NCBI GenBank assembly: GCA_018257865.1
Contig: JAEUBA010000015.1
Location: forward strand, 389,518 to 453,517
Direction of reading: 5' to 3'
From: Stereocaulon alpinum
Taxonomy: Eukaryota; Ascomycota; Lecanoromycetes; Lecanorales; Stereocaulaceae
DNA length: 64,000 nucleotides
In this document: piece by piece, positions 24,129 to 34,850 of the stretch
Layout of the letters: the number at the start of each line of letters is the position of its first letter
How positions within the stretch are numbered: the stretch's first letter is position 1
The notes under the pieces: generated by a model
Seen by the model: only the letters and a program-made list of their open reading frames with translations
What the model was told of the DNA's origin: nothing
Database searches by the model: none
Position numbers and translations under genes: made by a program

Positions 24129-25152
24129 ATGGCTTCCTTCATCACTACAATGTTCGTCTCTACCCCATTTTCATACATTGCCTCCAAGCCGCTGCCAGTT
24201 GTAACCACGCCAATCCAATCTGTCCCATACCACGCTTCATCTACTACTCGTGTTGCAGCGCAGCTCGATTCAGCATCAGCACTTTCCACAGAAAACCACG
24301 AATATAGGAATGTCTGCTTACAAAATGATGCGTCTAGAAATGCGAGAACAAGGGGACAATTCAAGCCCAGGAATACAAACAAGGGAACCAGCAGCTATCA
24401 GCTCCGTCAATTCGCAGAGGCAACTTTAGGGAGTGGGAGCTTGAGGAAGGCTGTGATGTTACCTGAAGGAGAGGACTTGAATGAATGGTTAGCTGTCAAT
24501 GGTGAGAGAATATCTGCACTGGTCGAGTCTGGCTACCTCCAATGTTTATGATTGACAACTCATCGTGGAATGGTAGTCGTCGACTTCTACAACCAGATCA
24601 ACCTCCTCTACGGTTCTATCACGGAATTCTGCTCCCCACAGTCGTGCCCAGAGATGAAGGCTACGGATGAGTGAGTATTTCGCAACTGTCCTCTTTCTTG
24701 GCACATTGCTTACCGGACTCAGATTTGAGTATCTGTGGCAAGATTCAGAGAACTTCAAGCGACCTACCAAAATGCCTGCTCCCGAATACGTTGAGCACTT
24801 GATGGCGTGGGTTCAAAGTAACATCGATAACGAGTCGATGTTTCCCAGCAGGATAGGTGCGGTTTCGTACCTGGAATCTCACTCTCGCGATACTAACAGC
24901 AGATACCTAGGTGTCGCCTTCCCAAAAACATTTCCAGTCTTGATTCGCCAGCTTTTTAAGCGACTTTACAGAGTCTACGCGCATATATACTGTCACCATT
25001 ACCCGGTTGTTGTTCAGCTTGGACTTGAGCCACATCTGAACACAAGCTTCAAGCACTACGTTCTCTTCATCGATGAGCATAGTTTGGCGAGTGGCAAGGA
25101 CTTTTGGGGTCCTTTGGGAGACCTGGTCGACAGCATGTTGCGGAGCGATTAG
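24129..25152 (+). CDS. MOB1: Mob1 kinase-activator protein
   Basis: Five exons (24129-24151, 24338-24501, 24577-24670, 24723-24856, 24911-25152) give 218 residues, the normal Mob1 length. The order is MASFITTINARTRGQFKPR, then TLGSGSLRKAVMLPEGEDLN, VVDFYNQINLLYGSITEFC, TDEFEYLWQD and RLYRVYAHIYCHHYP. The zinc ligands expected for Mob1 are present as Cys81, Cys86, His163 and His168. Mob1 binds and activates NDR/LATS-type kinases (Dbf2 in yeast, Sid2 in fission yeast) in the mitotic exit or septation pathway, at spindle pole bodies and the division site. The first intron, 186 bp, is much longer than the others and lies after only 23 coding bases, a common place for regulatory introns. The first exon was chosen because it alone gives the family N-terminus. 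Confidence 0.93.
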
Positions 25153-25585
25153 CCGGTCTCAGGCTCATCAAACGCAGTCTTCTTCTATGGATTATGCAGG
25201 CACGATATCCGGATTTTCAATGTATTCTAGGGGCTTAATGAACAACATGCATAGCGGAGCTCTGGAGAGCGATTTGAGGGATGTTATAGCTTCGGTAGAC
25301 CTCATAGCCTAAGCCGGGGACGAGAGATCAATACATTAGATTCGAGAACAGGGTCTCTGTTACGAGTAAGAGTCTCAGATCGGAAACTCAGTGAAGATGT
25401 TGTACCGTTCAGGGCTGCATCGCTAGCTACGTAATGTGGAGATGCGAGAAAGGCAGGCTTTGATACGGGTATAACCTTCAATTGAGGACTGCGCCAAACC
25501 AACGGAAGCTTCCTCTCCATCCGATCTCACCCAGCTCCTCAGCAGCTGTTCTACCTATATCATATTTCCACGTCCTCCCGCCAAC
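25153..25585. other. Intergenic between MOB1 and ATP5
   Basis: This is 433 bp between two plus-strand genes. The final 60 bases are pyrimidine-rich, ending in CCGCCAACATG at the ATP5 start. No other element seen. Confidence 0.45.
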
Positions 25586-26468
25586 ATGCTGTCAAGACAA
25601 ATGAGGGCAGTCTCTTCACGGGCGCCAGTGGTACGGACGCCGTGTATCATCGCCTCCCCATCCTTGAGAACCTATGCGCAGCCAGCTTCGACCCCAGACT
25701 CCAAGCCGCCCGTAGCTGTGTATGGCCTTGATGGAACATACGCGAGTGCCCTGGTAAGTCTAGATGGTGCCCATAGCTACTTCATTCAGGTGTTGTCGCG
25801 CTGAACAAGTCCGTCAATGTTAACCCTCTATGGCCCTAGTATACTGCAGCAGTCAAGTCGTCCTCCTTAGAAACCGTCTCGAAATCCCTCACAGCACTCT
25901 CCGAGGTGTTCAAAAAGGACAAACAGCTGCCTATCATCCTCACGGCCCCTACTCTGAGCGTGGGTGATAAGTCGCAAATCGTGCAAGAGCTACAGCGTCA
26001 CATGGGAGGCCAGGATAAGGGAGATACTGTGAAAAACTTCTTGAAGACACTGGCGGATAATAACAGACTTGGGATATTGGAGGGCGTGTGCGAAAAATTC
26101 TCGACACTCATGGGTGCGGCTAGGGGCGAGGTTGATTTGACCATTACGAGCGCATCTGTAAGCGTCGAGGATGCTGGGTTGTGGTGATTGAATCTAACAA
26201 GGGCTTCACAGAAACTTGACCAGAAGACGCTACAACGGTTAGAGACCGCGGTGGCTAAGTCAGAATACAGCCAGGGCAAGAAGTTGAAGGTCGTCCCTAA
26301 GGTGTGTCTTAAGCACTCGCCTTAGCTCGTTACCTATATTGACTACTTTGCAAGGTCAATCCTGATATCAAGGGTGGATTGATTGTCGAGGTTGGCGACC
26401 GCACAATCGATCTCAGCGTTTCGTCAAAGATTACGAAGATGAATAAGCTCTTGACTGATACACTATAG
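25586..26468 (+). CDS. ATP5: ATP synthase subunit 5 (OSCP), mitochondrial
   Basis: Four exons (25586-25753, 25840-26157, 26212-26301, 26355-26468) give 229 residues. The first 35 or so residues (MLSRQMRAVSSRAPVVRTP...) are a typical cleavable mitochondrial presequence. The OSCP domain starts at PPVAVYGLDGTYASAL, continues with YTAAVKSSSLETVSKSL, a helical N-domain and FLKTLADNNRLGILEGVCEKF, and ends with the C-terminal sheet VNPDIKGGLIVEVGDRTIDL and the helix SSKITKMNKLL. OSCP sits on top of the F1 sector and links it to the peripheral stalk of the mitochondrial ATP synthase. All family blocks are present and the length fits. It converges with the ADI1 gene, 254 bp apart. Confidence 0.95.
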
Positions 26469-26722
26469 GGAGCACAGAGTGGCATTTGATATTAGGGCCA
26501 ATATGAGGACGAGGACTCTACAGGAAATGGAACAAGCACATTGTTTTACAATGTACAATTACAAATCAAAACCCGGGAATATTTGACCTAATCTATGCTA
26601 CATACTTGCGGTGTGATACCTCCGTTAAGCAAGTCGGCAATACGACTTGATCTTTGAAAGCCGATCATGATTTCATCTAGCTCTTGAACCATGGCTTGAT
26701 ACATTCACAATTTTCAAGACAT

Positions 26723-27378
26723 TCATGTCATCATCCCAGCCTCTGCAGCCCTGTTTTGGATGTAACTTTTACGGTGTGGGTTGTTCTCAAGGTCTGGCGC
26801 ACGATTGAGAGGCGTCCACTTTGGCTCATCCTTGAAGAGTCGCATAGCCTTGATGTACTTAAATGCCCATCAGTCTTCTCCGCCGTCAATGCTCATCAGC
26901 CAAGGGCTACTCACGTTGTTACTATCGGTAGTGAACCGATGAAAAATCCCCGCAGGCAAGATGATCAAATCGTGCTTCTCCAACCGAATTCGCACCCACT
27001 CATCCTTGGGATCTCTAACATCAAAGAATCCGTTCCCATCAAGTATATACCTGATTTCTTCATCCTCGTGCAAATGCTCGTTGAAAAACATCTTTACTTT
27101 CTCCTCGTAGAAGGTGCCCATTTTGTCGGGAGAGACGGTGATTTCATCTCTATTCTTGTAGGAGCGTTGCTCAGCGATATCGTCGACGGCAGAGATACTG
27201 GGGCAGCGATGATAGAGGACACCGAGTTGGGTGAGGTACGAGGTAGATACTTCGCGGCCGGAATCGTGGTCGAGACGTTGGTCGCCCTAAGTGGGGGGAG
27301 TGAGCTGGGTGGGGTGGAGTGGGAAATGGGGAGATGAAGAGGGCTTACTTCGGCATCGTCGTAATAGTAGGCTTTCAT
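26723..27378 (-). CDS. ADI1: Acireductone dioxygenase
   Basis: Three minus-strand exons (27349-27378, 26915-27286, 26723-26857) give 178 residues, the standard size. The protein begins MKAYYYDDAE, and the cupin core carries NEHLHEDEEIRYILDGNGFF. The expected metal ligands are His81, His83 and Glu87, with His126 in PAGIFHRF. The enzyme converts the acireductone 1,2-dihydroxy-5-methylthiopent-1-en-3-one to 2-keto-4-methylthiobutyrate and formate when iron is bound, one of the last steps of the methionine salvage pathway in the cytosol. The first exon has only 30 bases, so a simple frame reading misses the start; the intron at 27287-27348 restores the family N-terminus. The C-terminal exon ends YIQNRAAEAGMMT. 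The gene looks intact. Confidence 0.94.
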
Positions 27379-27954
27379 GATCGTTAACAAGTCCAATGGC
27401 GTTCAGCAATGCAAAGGTGTGAATGTTGAAAGTTCGGGGAAGACAAGTTAGCTCTGACCACGTCAGAGGTACTTGGTAGCTATGGAGCCCCCACCACTAC
27501 TAGGATCCAGCCAATTAATGACTGAGCACTAATTCTACAGGCAATGATCCAACCTTGATCCGAGAGTATGTGCTTGTACCATCAATCATGATTTAGTCTG
27601 CACAGAGACTCTCTCCACCGGCATTTAGGTGCCGTGTTGATGTGGTCGGTATCAGCATAGGGACTTTCATTCAAATTCCAAGCCCCAACCCTAACTAGGA
27701 ATCTGCGACCTAGGATTGAAGCTACCGCCTTGCCTAACACTAGCCTTATTCCAACGTTTCCTACATTCTTTGACGTGCATTCCGATGAACCTCTCGAAAC
27801 TGTACCTGTGTTACTAATCCCGAGATTTTATCCCAGAGGTACATAGTGGGTATTGCACCTTCATCGAACCTCTTACAAATACTTGTTTGCATGTCTGGTT
27901 CATAATTGAATCTACTGTCAATCGTCAAGGTCTGAATTTTGTGCTTTATCTGCA
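27379..27954. other. Divergent intergenic region, with a telobox-like motif
   Basis: Between ADI1 (minus) and the 2EXR-like gene (plus). CCCCAACCCTAAC at 27683-27695 resembles a telobox and lies 260 bp before the plus-strand start. Nothing else stands out. Confidence 0.42.
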
Positions 27955-29115
27955 ATGTCTATCTCATCTTTGTCCACTTATTCCCCACATGACAAGACCA
28001 TCGATCTTACCGGGCCTGAAACAACACCTGAAGCATCAAGCGCGTTAGGACCGAGACGGCCATCGCTGCTAGTTGATCTAACAGACTCTGCTGACGAAAT
28101 GCCGATCTTGCCACAAGACCATATGCACACCGTTGTCGACCTTGTTCCTCCCTTTGGGATAAACCTCACAGGAAACGAGCCAAGACCTGATGAAAAGAGA
28201 AGGTTCAAGGATGCTACCAGTCCGCCTAGTCATTGTCGAAAGATTTCTACCTCTCAAGTACAAGCTGGTAGAGCGGACGTGAAGCCAGAAGAATATGAAT
28301 CGATGATTCGGCAACAGTTCCATATGCATCCAGACGAACTAACCTTTTCGTCATCTCTGAGCCCGCCGTGGCAGCCAGAGTCGCCAGCTATATCTCAACA
28401 ACGCGCTCGAAGGTCGCTCAAAATGCCGTTCAAGCCGTTGCCATTTATGAATTTCCCACCTGAGATTAGAAATCTTGTTTACAGGTTTCTCCTGACCACA
28501 CCCAGAAGTCCTATCGAGCTTCCAGAGCTTACGGGTCGCAATGGAGCAGCCCATAGGGCTCGGTGGGCGAATTGCATAAATTCGAAGATGAGACGAGACC
28601 ATAAGACCATCTTTCTAGAAATCCTCGAGACTTGTAAACAGATCCATGACGAAGCGAGTGGCATACTCTACGGCTGCAACGTCTTCAAATATCGGAGTCA
28701 TCCCCGTGCAAAATCGAGACTTGTGGTGCTACCGACCCGCCACCTGCAGCTCCTCAAACACATCAAGATATCTGTGATCACTCGAGGGCGTCAAATGGAG
28801 CAGGACAGGCAAGTTGCAGACCTTGTCAAGCACTTCGTGAAGGATGGCCTGATGCTGGAGACGTTCGAGATTACATGGTGGGGAGAAGACCGGTACCATC
28901 TTCGAGAGGACAGTGCAATGTGCCACGCGCTTCGAAGTCTGGTAGTGGAGAAGCACTTCTCCATCAAGGTTATTGGAGAGGCAAGGATGGAAAAAGCGAT
29001 GGAGGATAAGCTGGAGCATGTTCTTCTCCTGAATGGGGTAAATGGATGGAATATTCAGCGACCAATTAAGGATGATGGAGAAGAGCTAAGCGATGGGGAA
29101 GGACGACTGTCGTAG
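27955..29115 (+). CDS. 2EXR/F-box-like domain protein, unknown function
   Basis: A single-exon frame of 386 residues. The first 160 residues are polar and low in structure. At about residue 162 it carries LPFMNFPPEIRNLVYRFLL, the F-box-like/2EXR motif common in large families of Dothideomycete proteins. This is followed by ILETCKQIHDEASGILYGCN, the usual second half of the motif, and then a helical and sheet region (LVVLPTRHLQLLKHIKISV). These proteins are numerous in filamentous ascomycetes and almost all are without known function. Some may be substrate adaptors of ubiquitin ligases, but the F-box is weak here. The end is acidic. No signal peptide or membrane segment is seen. Confidence 0.75.
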   Translation: MSISSLSTYSPHDKTIDLTGPETTPEASSALGPRRPSLLVDLTDSADEMPILPQDHMHTVVDLVPPFGINLTGNEPRPDEKRRFKDATSPPSHCRKISTSQVQAGRADVKPEEYESMIRQQFHMHPDELTFSSSLSPPWQPESPAISQQRARRSLKMPFKPLPFMNFPPEIRNLVYRFLLTTPRSPIELPELTGRNGAAHRARWANCINSKMRRDHKTIFLEILETCKQIHDEASGILYGCNVFKYRSHPRAKSRLVVLPTRHLQLLKHIKISVITRGRQMEQDRQVADLVKHFVKDGLMLETFEITWWGEDRYHLREDSAMCHALRSLVVEKHFSIKVIGEARMEKAMEDKLEHVLLLNGVNGWNIQRPIKDDGEELSDGEGRLS

Positions 29116-29822
29116 TGTTGTTTTACGTCAACAATAAAGCAAAGTTCACACAACCCCGGAACGCGCCGCCCAAGGGTCCCCTTGATGGACAACTAAATTT
29201 CTACTAATCACGCTTTAAGGGTTTGCTGAAGGGGCTCGCTTACAGTAACAAGCCACCCACCTGGGAAAAGATGAACTTTTTTCGGTCCTCGACATGCGTG
29301 TGAAATGTAGGGTTGAAGCCCTAAGACCTTTAGATTAGCTGCAGCATTTCAACGTACCTCAGTTCTTATCATAATATTGATTGTTCCGAAAGAATCCCTT
29401 CTTTACCACAATGGCCTTTGAGATTGGGGAAATGGTTGTGAGTCCTCGTAATGAAGGCCTCGTGGATCCGGTCACAGCAAACTCTACCTGTAGGGTCTTG
29501 TTGATTTAAGGGCTGCAAACTCAGATTGTTGAGCTCCGTCATCTCGCGCCTTCCCACACAGAAGAATCGCACACGTCTAAGTCTCCTTCTGACTACACTT
29601 CTACGGCAGGTCCACGTCGACTCTGCTCTATGTACGGCTCTTCCGCAGCACTTGTCCTCGGAACCGTTGTTAGCATTCCTTCGCTGTGCCACCGATCCTA
29701 CGATTCTATTACTACCTTGACCATCACAACACCACCTTATCATTCGCTTCAGCCAGTCTCTACCGACACTTACCCTATACAAATGCCATAACAAAGCTTT
29801 GCCAGCCTGACTAGTGTCCACA
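29116..29822. other. Intergenic upstream of the GH63-like gene
   Basis: This 707 bp region contains TAGGGTT at 29308-29314 and AGCCCTAAG at 29317-29325, two facing telobox-like units about 500 bp from the next start. A minus-strand frame of 150 codons (29369-29821) resembles nothing known and I leave it uncalled. Confidence 0.42.
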
Positions 29823-32800
29823 ATGGTCGTTACCGACCACCACGAGTACTTGTGCGAGGAGGAGAAGCGGTTGAAGGAAGACCGTGAGAGGAAGAAGTAT
29901 TGGAAGCAATTCGGATCATATGTACGGTGGCCAGCGAGTAATCTGAGGCATCAGCGCTGATTAACAAATAAGGTATCTGAACGGCAATGGGCGACTGGTA
30001 AGCATACTCGTCTTGCAAAGGATGAGATTTACTAATGCATCCTTCTTTTAGTGAGAGAAGACTATTCGTGAGTGGCTGAGTCTCATGTCAGGTACCTTGT
30101 GCTGAGCTGGCCTATCAGTGAAAATGGCGACGCATGGAGCCGTAAGCCACATTGCGAAATCCACGAGACTTGGGTCCAAGGCTGATACGGCCAACGAGCC
30201 TAGACTTTCCCCATGAACACGCTAGATCTAGGACATTCCGTTGGGGAGAGGACGGTATCGCAGGTGTCTCGGATTCTCACGGCCTTATAAACGTAGCATT
30301 CAGCTTTTGGAACGAAAAGGATGACTTTCTAAAAGAGAGGTTGTTTGGACTCTCCAATCCGCAAGGCAACCATGGGGAGAGCATCAAGGAGTGTCACTTT
30401 CACCTTGACAACACGCCTACGGTAGCTAGTCTCCACCAAATTCCGGCCACTGGGCTGACTCCATAATTCCTAGCACTCATATATGAAATACCTCTACAAA
30501 TACCCGCAACGGAAATTTCCCTATGAACGATTGGTCGCAGAGAATGCGAAGCGCAGCAAAGCAGAAAGCGAATATCAGCTCATTGATACAGGAGCATTTG
30601 AGGATGATCGCTATTTCGACTGCTTCATAGAAGTGGCAAAAGAAGCACACGCTCCAGACGAATTGCTGTTCCGCGTGACTGCGTACAATCGTGGACCAGA
30701 GGCCGCACCTCTTCATATAATACCTCAGGTCTGGTATCGCAACACGTGGAGTTGGGGACCCGAACAGGACCTGAAGAAGCCTGTGATCAAGCAAATAGCG
30801 CCTCTGACAGCACAGACCAAGCATGAAAAACTTGGTCACCAATTCTGCCAGCTTTCGCCCTCACCCAGCATCGGTCAAAGTGGCCAAGACGTCCAGCCTC
30901 GAATGCTGTTCACCGAGAACGAGACCAACCTTCATGCTTTGTATGGCTCCAAGAATCCGCAGCCTTACGTCAAAGATGCCTTCCACCGACACATTGTAAA
31001 CCGTGAGCGTGATGCCGTAAATCCAAGATGTCGAGGGTCGAAGCTTGCCGCTCACTATGCCTTCGACGAGGGAAAAGGTGTTGAGCCGGGCGAGTGCGCG
31101 GTGGTACGATTCCGGCTTTCAAGAAAGCACCAGGGCTACCTCGACGAGGAGTACTTTGATGAAGTCATCGAACAAAGAAGAATCGAGGCCGATGAGTTCT
31201 ATTGGCGTATCAGTCCGTTGCCCATGACGGTATGTCCTTTCCGGAGCGGAGTCTTCCTCGTTGGCACCTTCGTCTGAGTCCCGGCAACCTTTGTGGGAGC
31301 ACTGACACAGGCTGTGCTTCCTGACTATATCTCACGATATGATCTTACATCCGCAAAGAGAGGCTGACTTGGATCCTACTTAGGACGACCTCCGTAACAT
31401 CCAGCGACAAGCTCTATCTGGGATGCTGTGGACAAAACAGTACTACCACTTCGTGTGGGATAAATGGGCGAATGGCGATCCAGGTCAGATACCACCGTAA
31501 GTACATCTCAATCTTTTGTTCCCCAGCCTCAGATTACAGCCAATGTCGTAAGGCAAGCTATGGGTGCTACAACCCGTTTGCACTTACTATAGCGAACCTA
31601 CACGCTCTCTCGACATCAAGGGCGATGTTGACGCCAAAGTCCGCAGGCCTCCGGGTAGAAAAGGAGTTAGAAACTCGAACTGGAAACACATGCATCTCGA
31701 TGACGTACTTTCAATGCCAGATTCGTGGGAATACCCCTTCTTTGCTGCGTGGGATACGGCTTTCCATTGCATACCATTGGCCATGATTGACCCCGAATTC
31801 GCAAAGAAGCAATTGGACCTCTTGACGAGAGAATGGTACATGCATCCGAACGGTCAGCTCCCAGCTTATGAGTGGAACTTTGGCGATGTCAATCCTCCGT
31901 AAGTCATCCTTGCTGAGCTACGGACTCTTTATTCGTGCTCCATCTTGAGCCGGAGATCCAATGTCTTGCAACCCGAGAATTATCCATAAGTAGAAGTGCT
32001 GACTCCATAAACGATTAGAGTTCACGCATGGTCTGTCTTCCGAGTCTTTAAGATTGAGCGGAAGATGTACGGTCGCGCAGACCTTGACTTCTTAGAGCGA
32101 GTCTTTCAGAAGCTTCTGCTGAACTTCACCTGGTGGGTCAATCGGAAAGACTTCAACGACAAAGGCGTCTTCGAGGGTGGATTCCTCGGCCTGGACAACA
32201 TTGGCCTGTTCAATCGGTCAGATCCTTTGCCTACGGGTGGCGTACTGGAACAAGCGGACAGCACTGGGTGGATGGCTTTCTACTGCCTCTCCATGCTCAA
32301 CATTGCCCTTGAGCTTGCCAAGCACCGCCGTATCTACGAAGACATTGCATCTAAATTCTTCGAGCACTTCATTCTGATAAGCGATGCAATGACCTACAGG
32401 TCTGGAGGACAGGAAGCGTCTTTGTGGAACGAGAAGGACGGTTTCTACTACGATGCTATTTCCTGGGGCGGCCCTTGGACTCAGCAATTGCCTGTCCGGT
32501 CACTTGTCGGCCTCATTCCTCTTTTCGCTGTCTTGACATTAGAACCAGAGCTCATTAATAAGTTTCCCTCGTTCAAAAGGCGAATGAACTGGTTCGTCGA
32601 CAACCGGCACGACGTAGCAGAACGGAATATTGCTAGCTTGAAGCGCCGTGGGAAAGAAGACCGGCTACTCTTATCATTAGTCAACAAAGACCGTCTGGTT
32701 CAGATACTAAAGAAAATGTTGGATGAAACGGAGTTCTTGGCCGATCATGGCATACGATCCCTCTCCAAATTTCATAAGGATCACCCTTACTCCATGGAAG

Positions 32801-33733
32801 TTGATGGCCAAAATTTCGAAGTAAGCTACGTGCCGGGTGACTCGGATAGTGGCCTCTTTGGTGGAAATAGGTAGGCGCTTCTTATGACTATACCTTATCT
32901 TGAATGCTGATACAATCCAGCAACTGGCGAGGCCCTATTTGGCTAGCTGTCAACTTCCTGCTCATCGAGTCCTTGCTTCGCTTTTACATGTTCTACGGCA
33001 AAAGTCTGCAGATCGAGTGCCCAACAGGTTCAGGAAATTACATGCACTTGGGCCAAGTCGCAGAAGAGATTCAGCATCGACTTCAACATCTATTCTCACG
33101 CGGCGACGACGGCAGACGGGCCATCAATGATGGCAATGACATGCTTGACTATGATCCTCATTGGAGAGACTACCTCTCATTCCACGAATTCTTTGATGCA
33201 GATACCGGGAAGGGACTGGGTGCAAGCCATCAATGCGGCTGGACCGGATTGATTGCAAAGATGATCCACGACACTGGGTATGTCGTCCCCTTCGTACTTC
33301 CAAGCCTTGTCGTTGCGCACTCACGAAAGCGTTCCGTTGTGCCTACTCATCTATCTTACTTCGTTGACGACTGCCGTATAGAATCAATTGCAGGCTACCC
33401 CAAACTCCAAAAACTCCTACTGCGGCAGCCGCCCATTTCTCTGATTCCTATTTCGATGAGACCTTTACACGCTCGAATAAACCACGTATCAGGCGCTCCT
33501 CAACCTCTCGGTCTATTGGAAACCGAAGCAGCTTCAACGCGTCCATTAATGGCGATGTTTTGGCTGAATCGGAAGCCGGTTCTACAGCCGAGACCGAAGA
33601 ACGAGAGAGACGGAGAAGCGAAGCAAACCAGCATGTCGCCAACTACGTCAATGATCAGCTCGAGCGTGTCCGCAGCAATGAGTCTGTGGCAGTGTACGAG
33701 GATGAATTTGAGGCTCAACTGGATGGCGTATGA
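29823..33733 (+). CDS. GH63/MGH1-like glycoside hydrolase (alpha-glucosidase type)
   Basis: Eleven exons join in frame to about 1016 residues: 29823-29921, 29973-29997, 30052-30067, 30119-30141, 30204-30421, 30474-31229, 31384-31496, 31647-31898, 32019-32870, 32921-33277 and 33394-33733. Four micro-exons near the start rebuild EDYSENGDAWSHFPHEHARS. The (alpha/alpha)6 barrel carries RNSNWKHMHLDDVLSMPDSW, FFAAWDTAFHCIPLAM with an Asp in the position typical of clan GH-G acid residues, EWNFGDVNPPVHAW, GGFLGLDNIGLFNRSDPLP, WNEKDGFYYDAISWGG and SNWRGPIWLAVNFLL. Homologous fungal proteins are annotated as GH63 or six-hairpin glycosidases. There is no signal peptide, so it may be cytosolic and not the ER glucosidase I. 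The C-terminal 110 residues are Ser/Arg-rich and helical. The substrate is not deducible. No disrupted exon was seen. Confidence 0.86.
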
Positions 33734-34505
33734 ATGACGACTTCCACGAATAGCGATAACCATTACGAATGCCCCTGACTAGAACAATAAACAGACTTAG
33801 ACTAAGACTACTGTTATCACTTCCCTTGTGAGCACTTGGATCCTCTTCCGTTGCATGTCATCGAAAGAGGAGAGTGAGTACGGCATGCGTGATTCTGGCC
33901 TTTGCTAATATCTTCGTGTATGCGAGGGAAAGGATCTTAGGAGCCGTTCGAGAGTCCAAGACTCTTTTGATCGGTTAGGCATGAAAGTTTTCCTGATAGG
34001 CTGCACTTCGTGCCATCACACTGTTGGATTATCAGCTTATCGGAAACAATTTCGTGCGGTAAAAGTATCAATTACTAAGATGTAAATGGTGAGTTGTACA
34101 CGACGCCTTGGGCATGTTATATTCGAAACAAAGACTACCTGGGATCTATCGCTGTGTGCAATAGGCTTAGTCGTCGAAGTGGACGGAAGTGTCACAAACA
34201 GGCCATTGAGCACCTGCTCTGCTTTGCTTTGTTGCTATTGGTGTCTGAAAGATTCAGGCAGGTCATGAGATAGCAGTCAAGGCGGGTTGGTCCTTGCTAC
34301 TGCATCAAGGTCGCTCGCTACGTGTGTTGCATCAAGCTGGCAAGTCTGGACTTGTAAAGAAGGTATCCTTCATCATTTTCATCTACCTTGAATCGCTGTA
34401 GGAATGCACAGGGAATCAAGATATATTGCTCAGCGCCCGCGATTGTCTCAGCATGTAAGAAACCCGCTACTTTCCATATTCTTCGTCATTGCTGTCGGCA
34501 GACGG
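33734..34505. other. Intergenic, nothing recognised
   Basis: 3' flank of the glycoside hydrolase and start of a gene-poor stretch. Short frames only; none resembles a family. No repeat seen. Confidence 0.42.
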
Positions 34506-34850
34506 TGCTTACTTCCTCAAATCCATGTCCAGGCACTGGAATGTCTGAAACCCATCCTTCGCGGATATTTGAAAGCCCTCTGGCGAGCCTTGGAGAAAGA
34601 TCGGCAAGCTTGCTTGATCAGCCAATTGAGTTCCGTAGTCGATCAAGGCATTCCCATGTTCTGTCGCTGAAAGGAAGGGTCGGTGAAGAGTCTTTGGCAT
34701 AGCATGTGACATTTGCCGCATGTCCCAGTTTTGAGGCCACCTATCGGTGTCCTCTTGCACGCACGTAGGGAGCCTTTGAGGAGAGGCAAATTCGCCTTTG
34801 CTCTTGCCTTCCTTTCGAAGTCCGAAACCTGCGCTCCAGCCTTTTTTATC
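34506..34850 (-). pseudogene. GNAT-type N-acetyltransferase relic
   Basis: The minus strand reads LFTDPSFQRQNMG and then, one frame over, NALIDYGTQLADQASLPIFL, QGSPEGFQISAKDGFQTF and LDMDLRK. This matches the acetyl-CoA-binding and C-terminal parts of fungal GNAT enzymes, usually of the form TDPxxQRxGxGxxLLxWG...LPxYLExSPxGxxLYxxxGF. The two halves are joined by a one-base frameshift near 34651. The key Gly of the QRxG motif is also replaced by Asn. Upstream sequence to about 34850 is protein-like (RLPTCVQEDTDRWPQNW) but I could not trace the N-terminus. A broken gene is the simplest reading, but a real intron or a base-call error remains possible. Confidence 0.5.

Noticed and set aside
29369..29821. 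Minus-strand frame of 150 codons upstream of the GH63-like gene
   Set aside because: Its translation has no recognisable domain and it occupies the likely promoter of the glycoside hydrolase.
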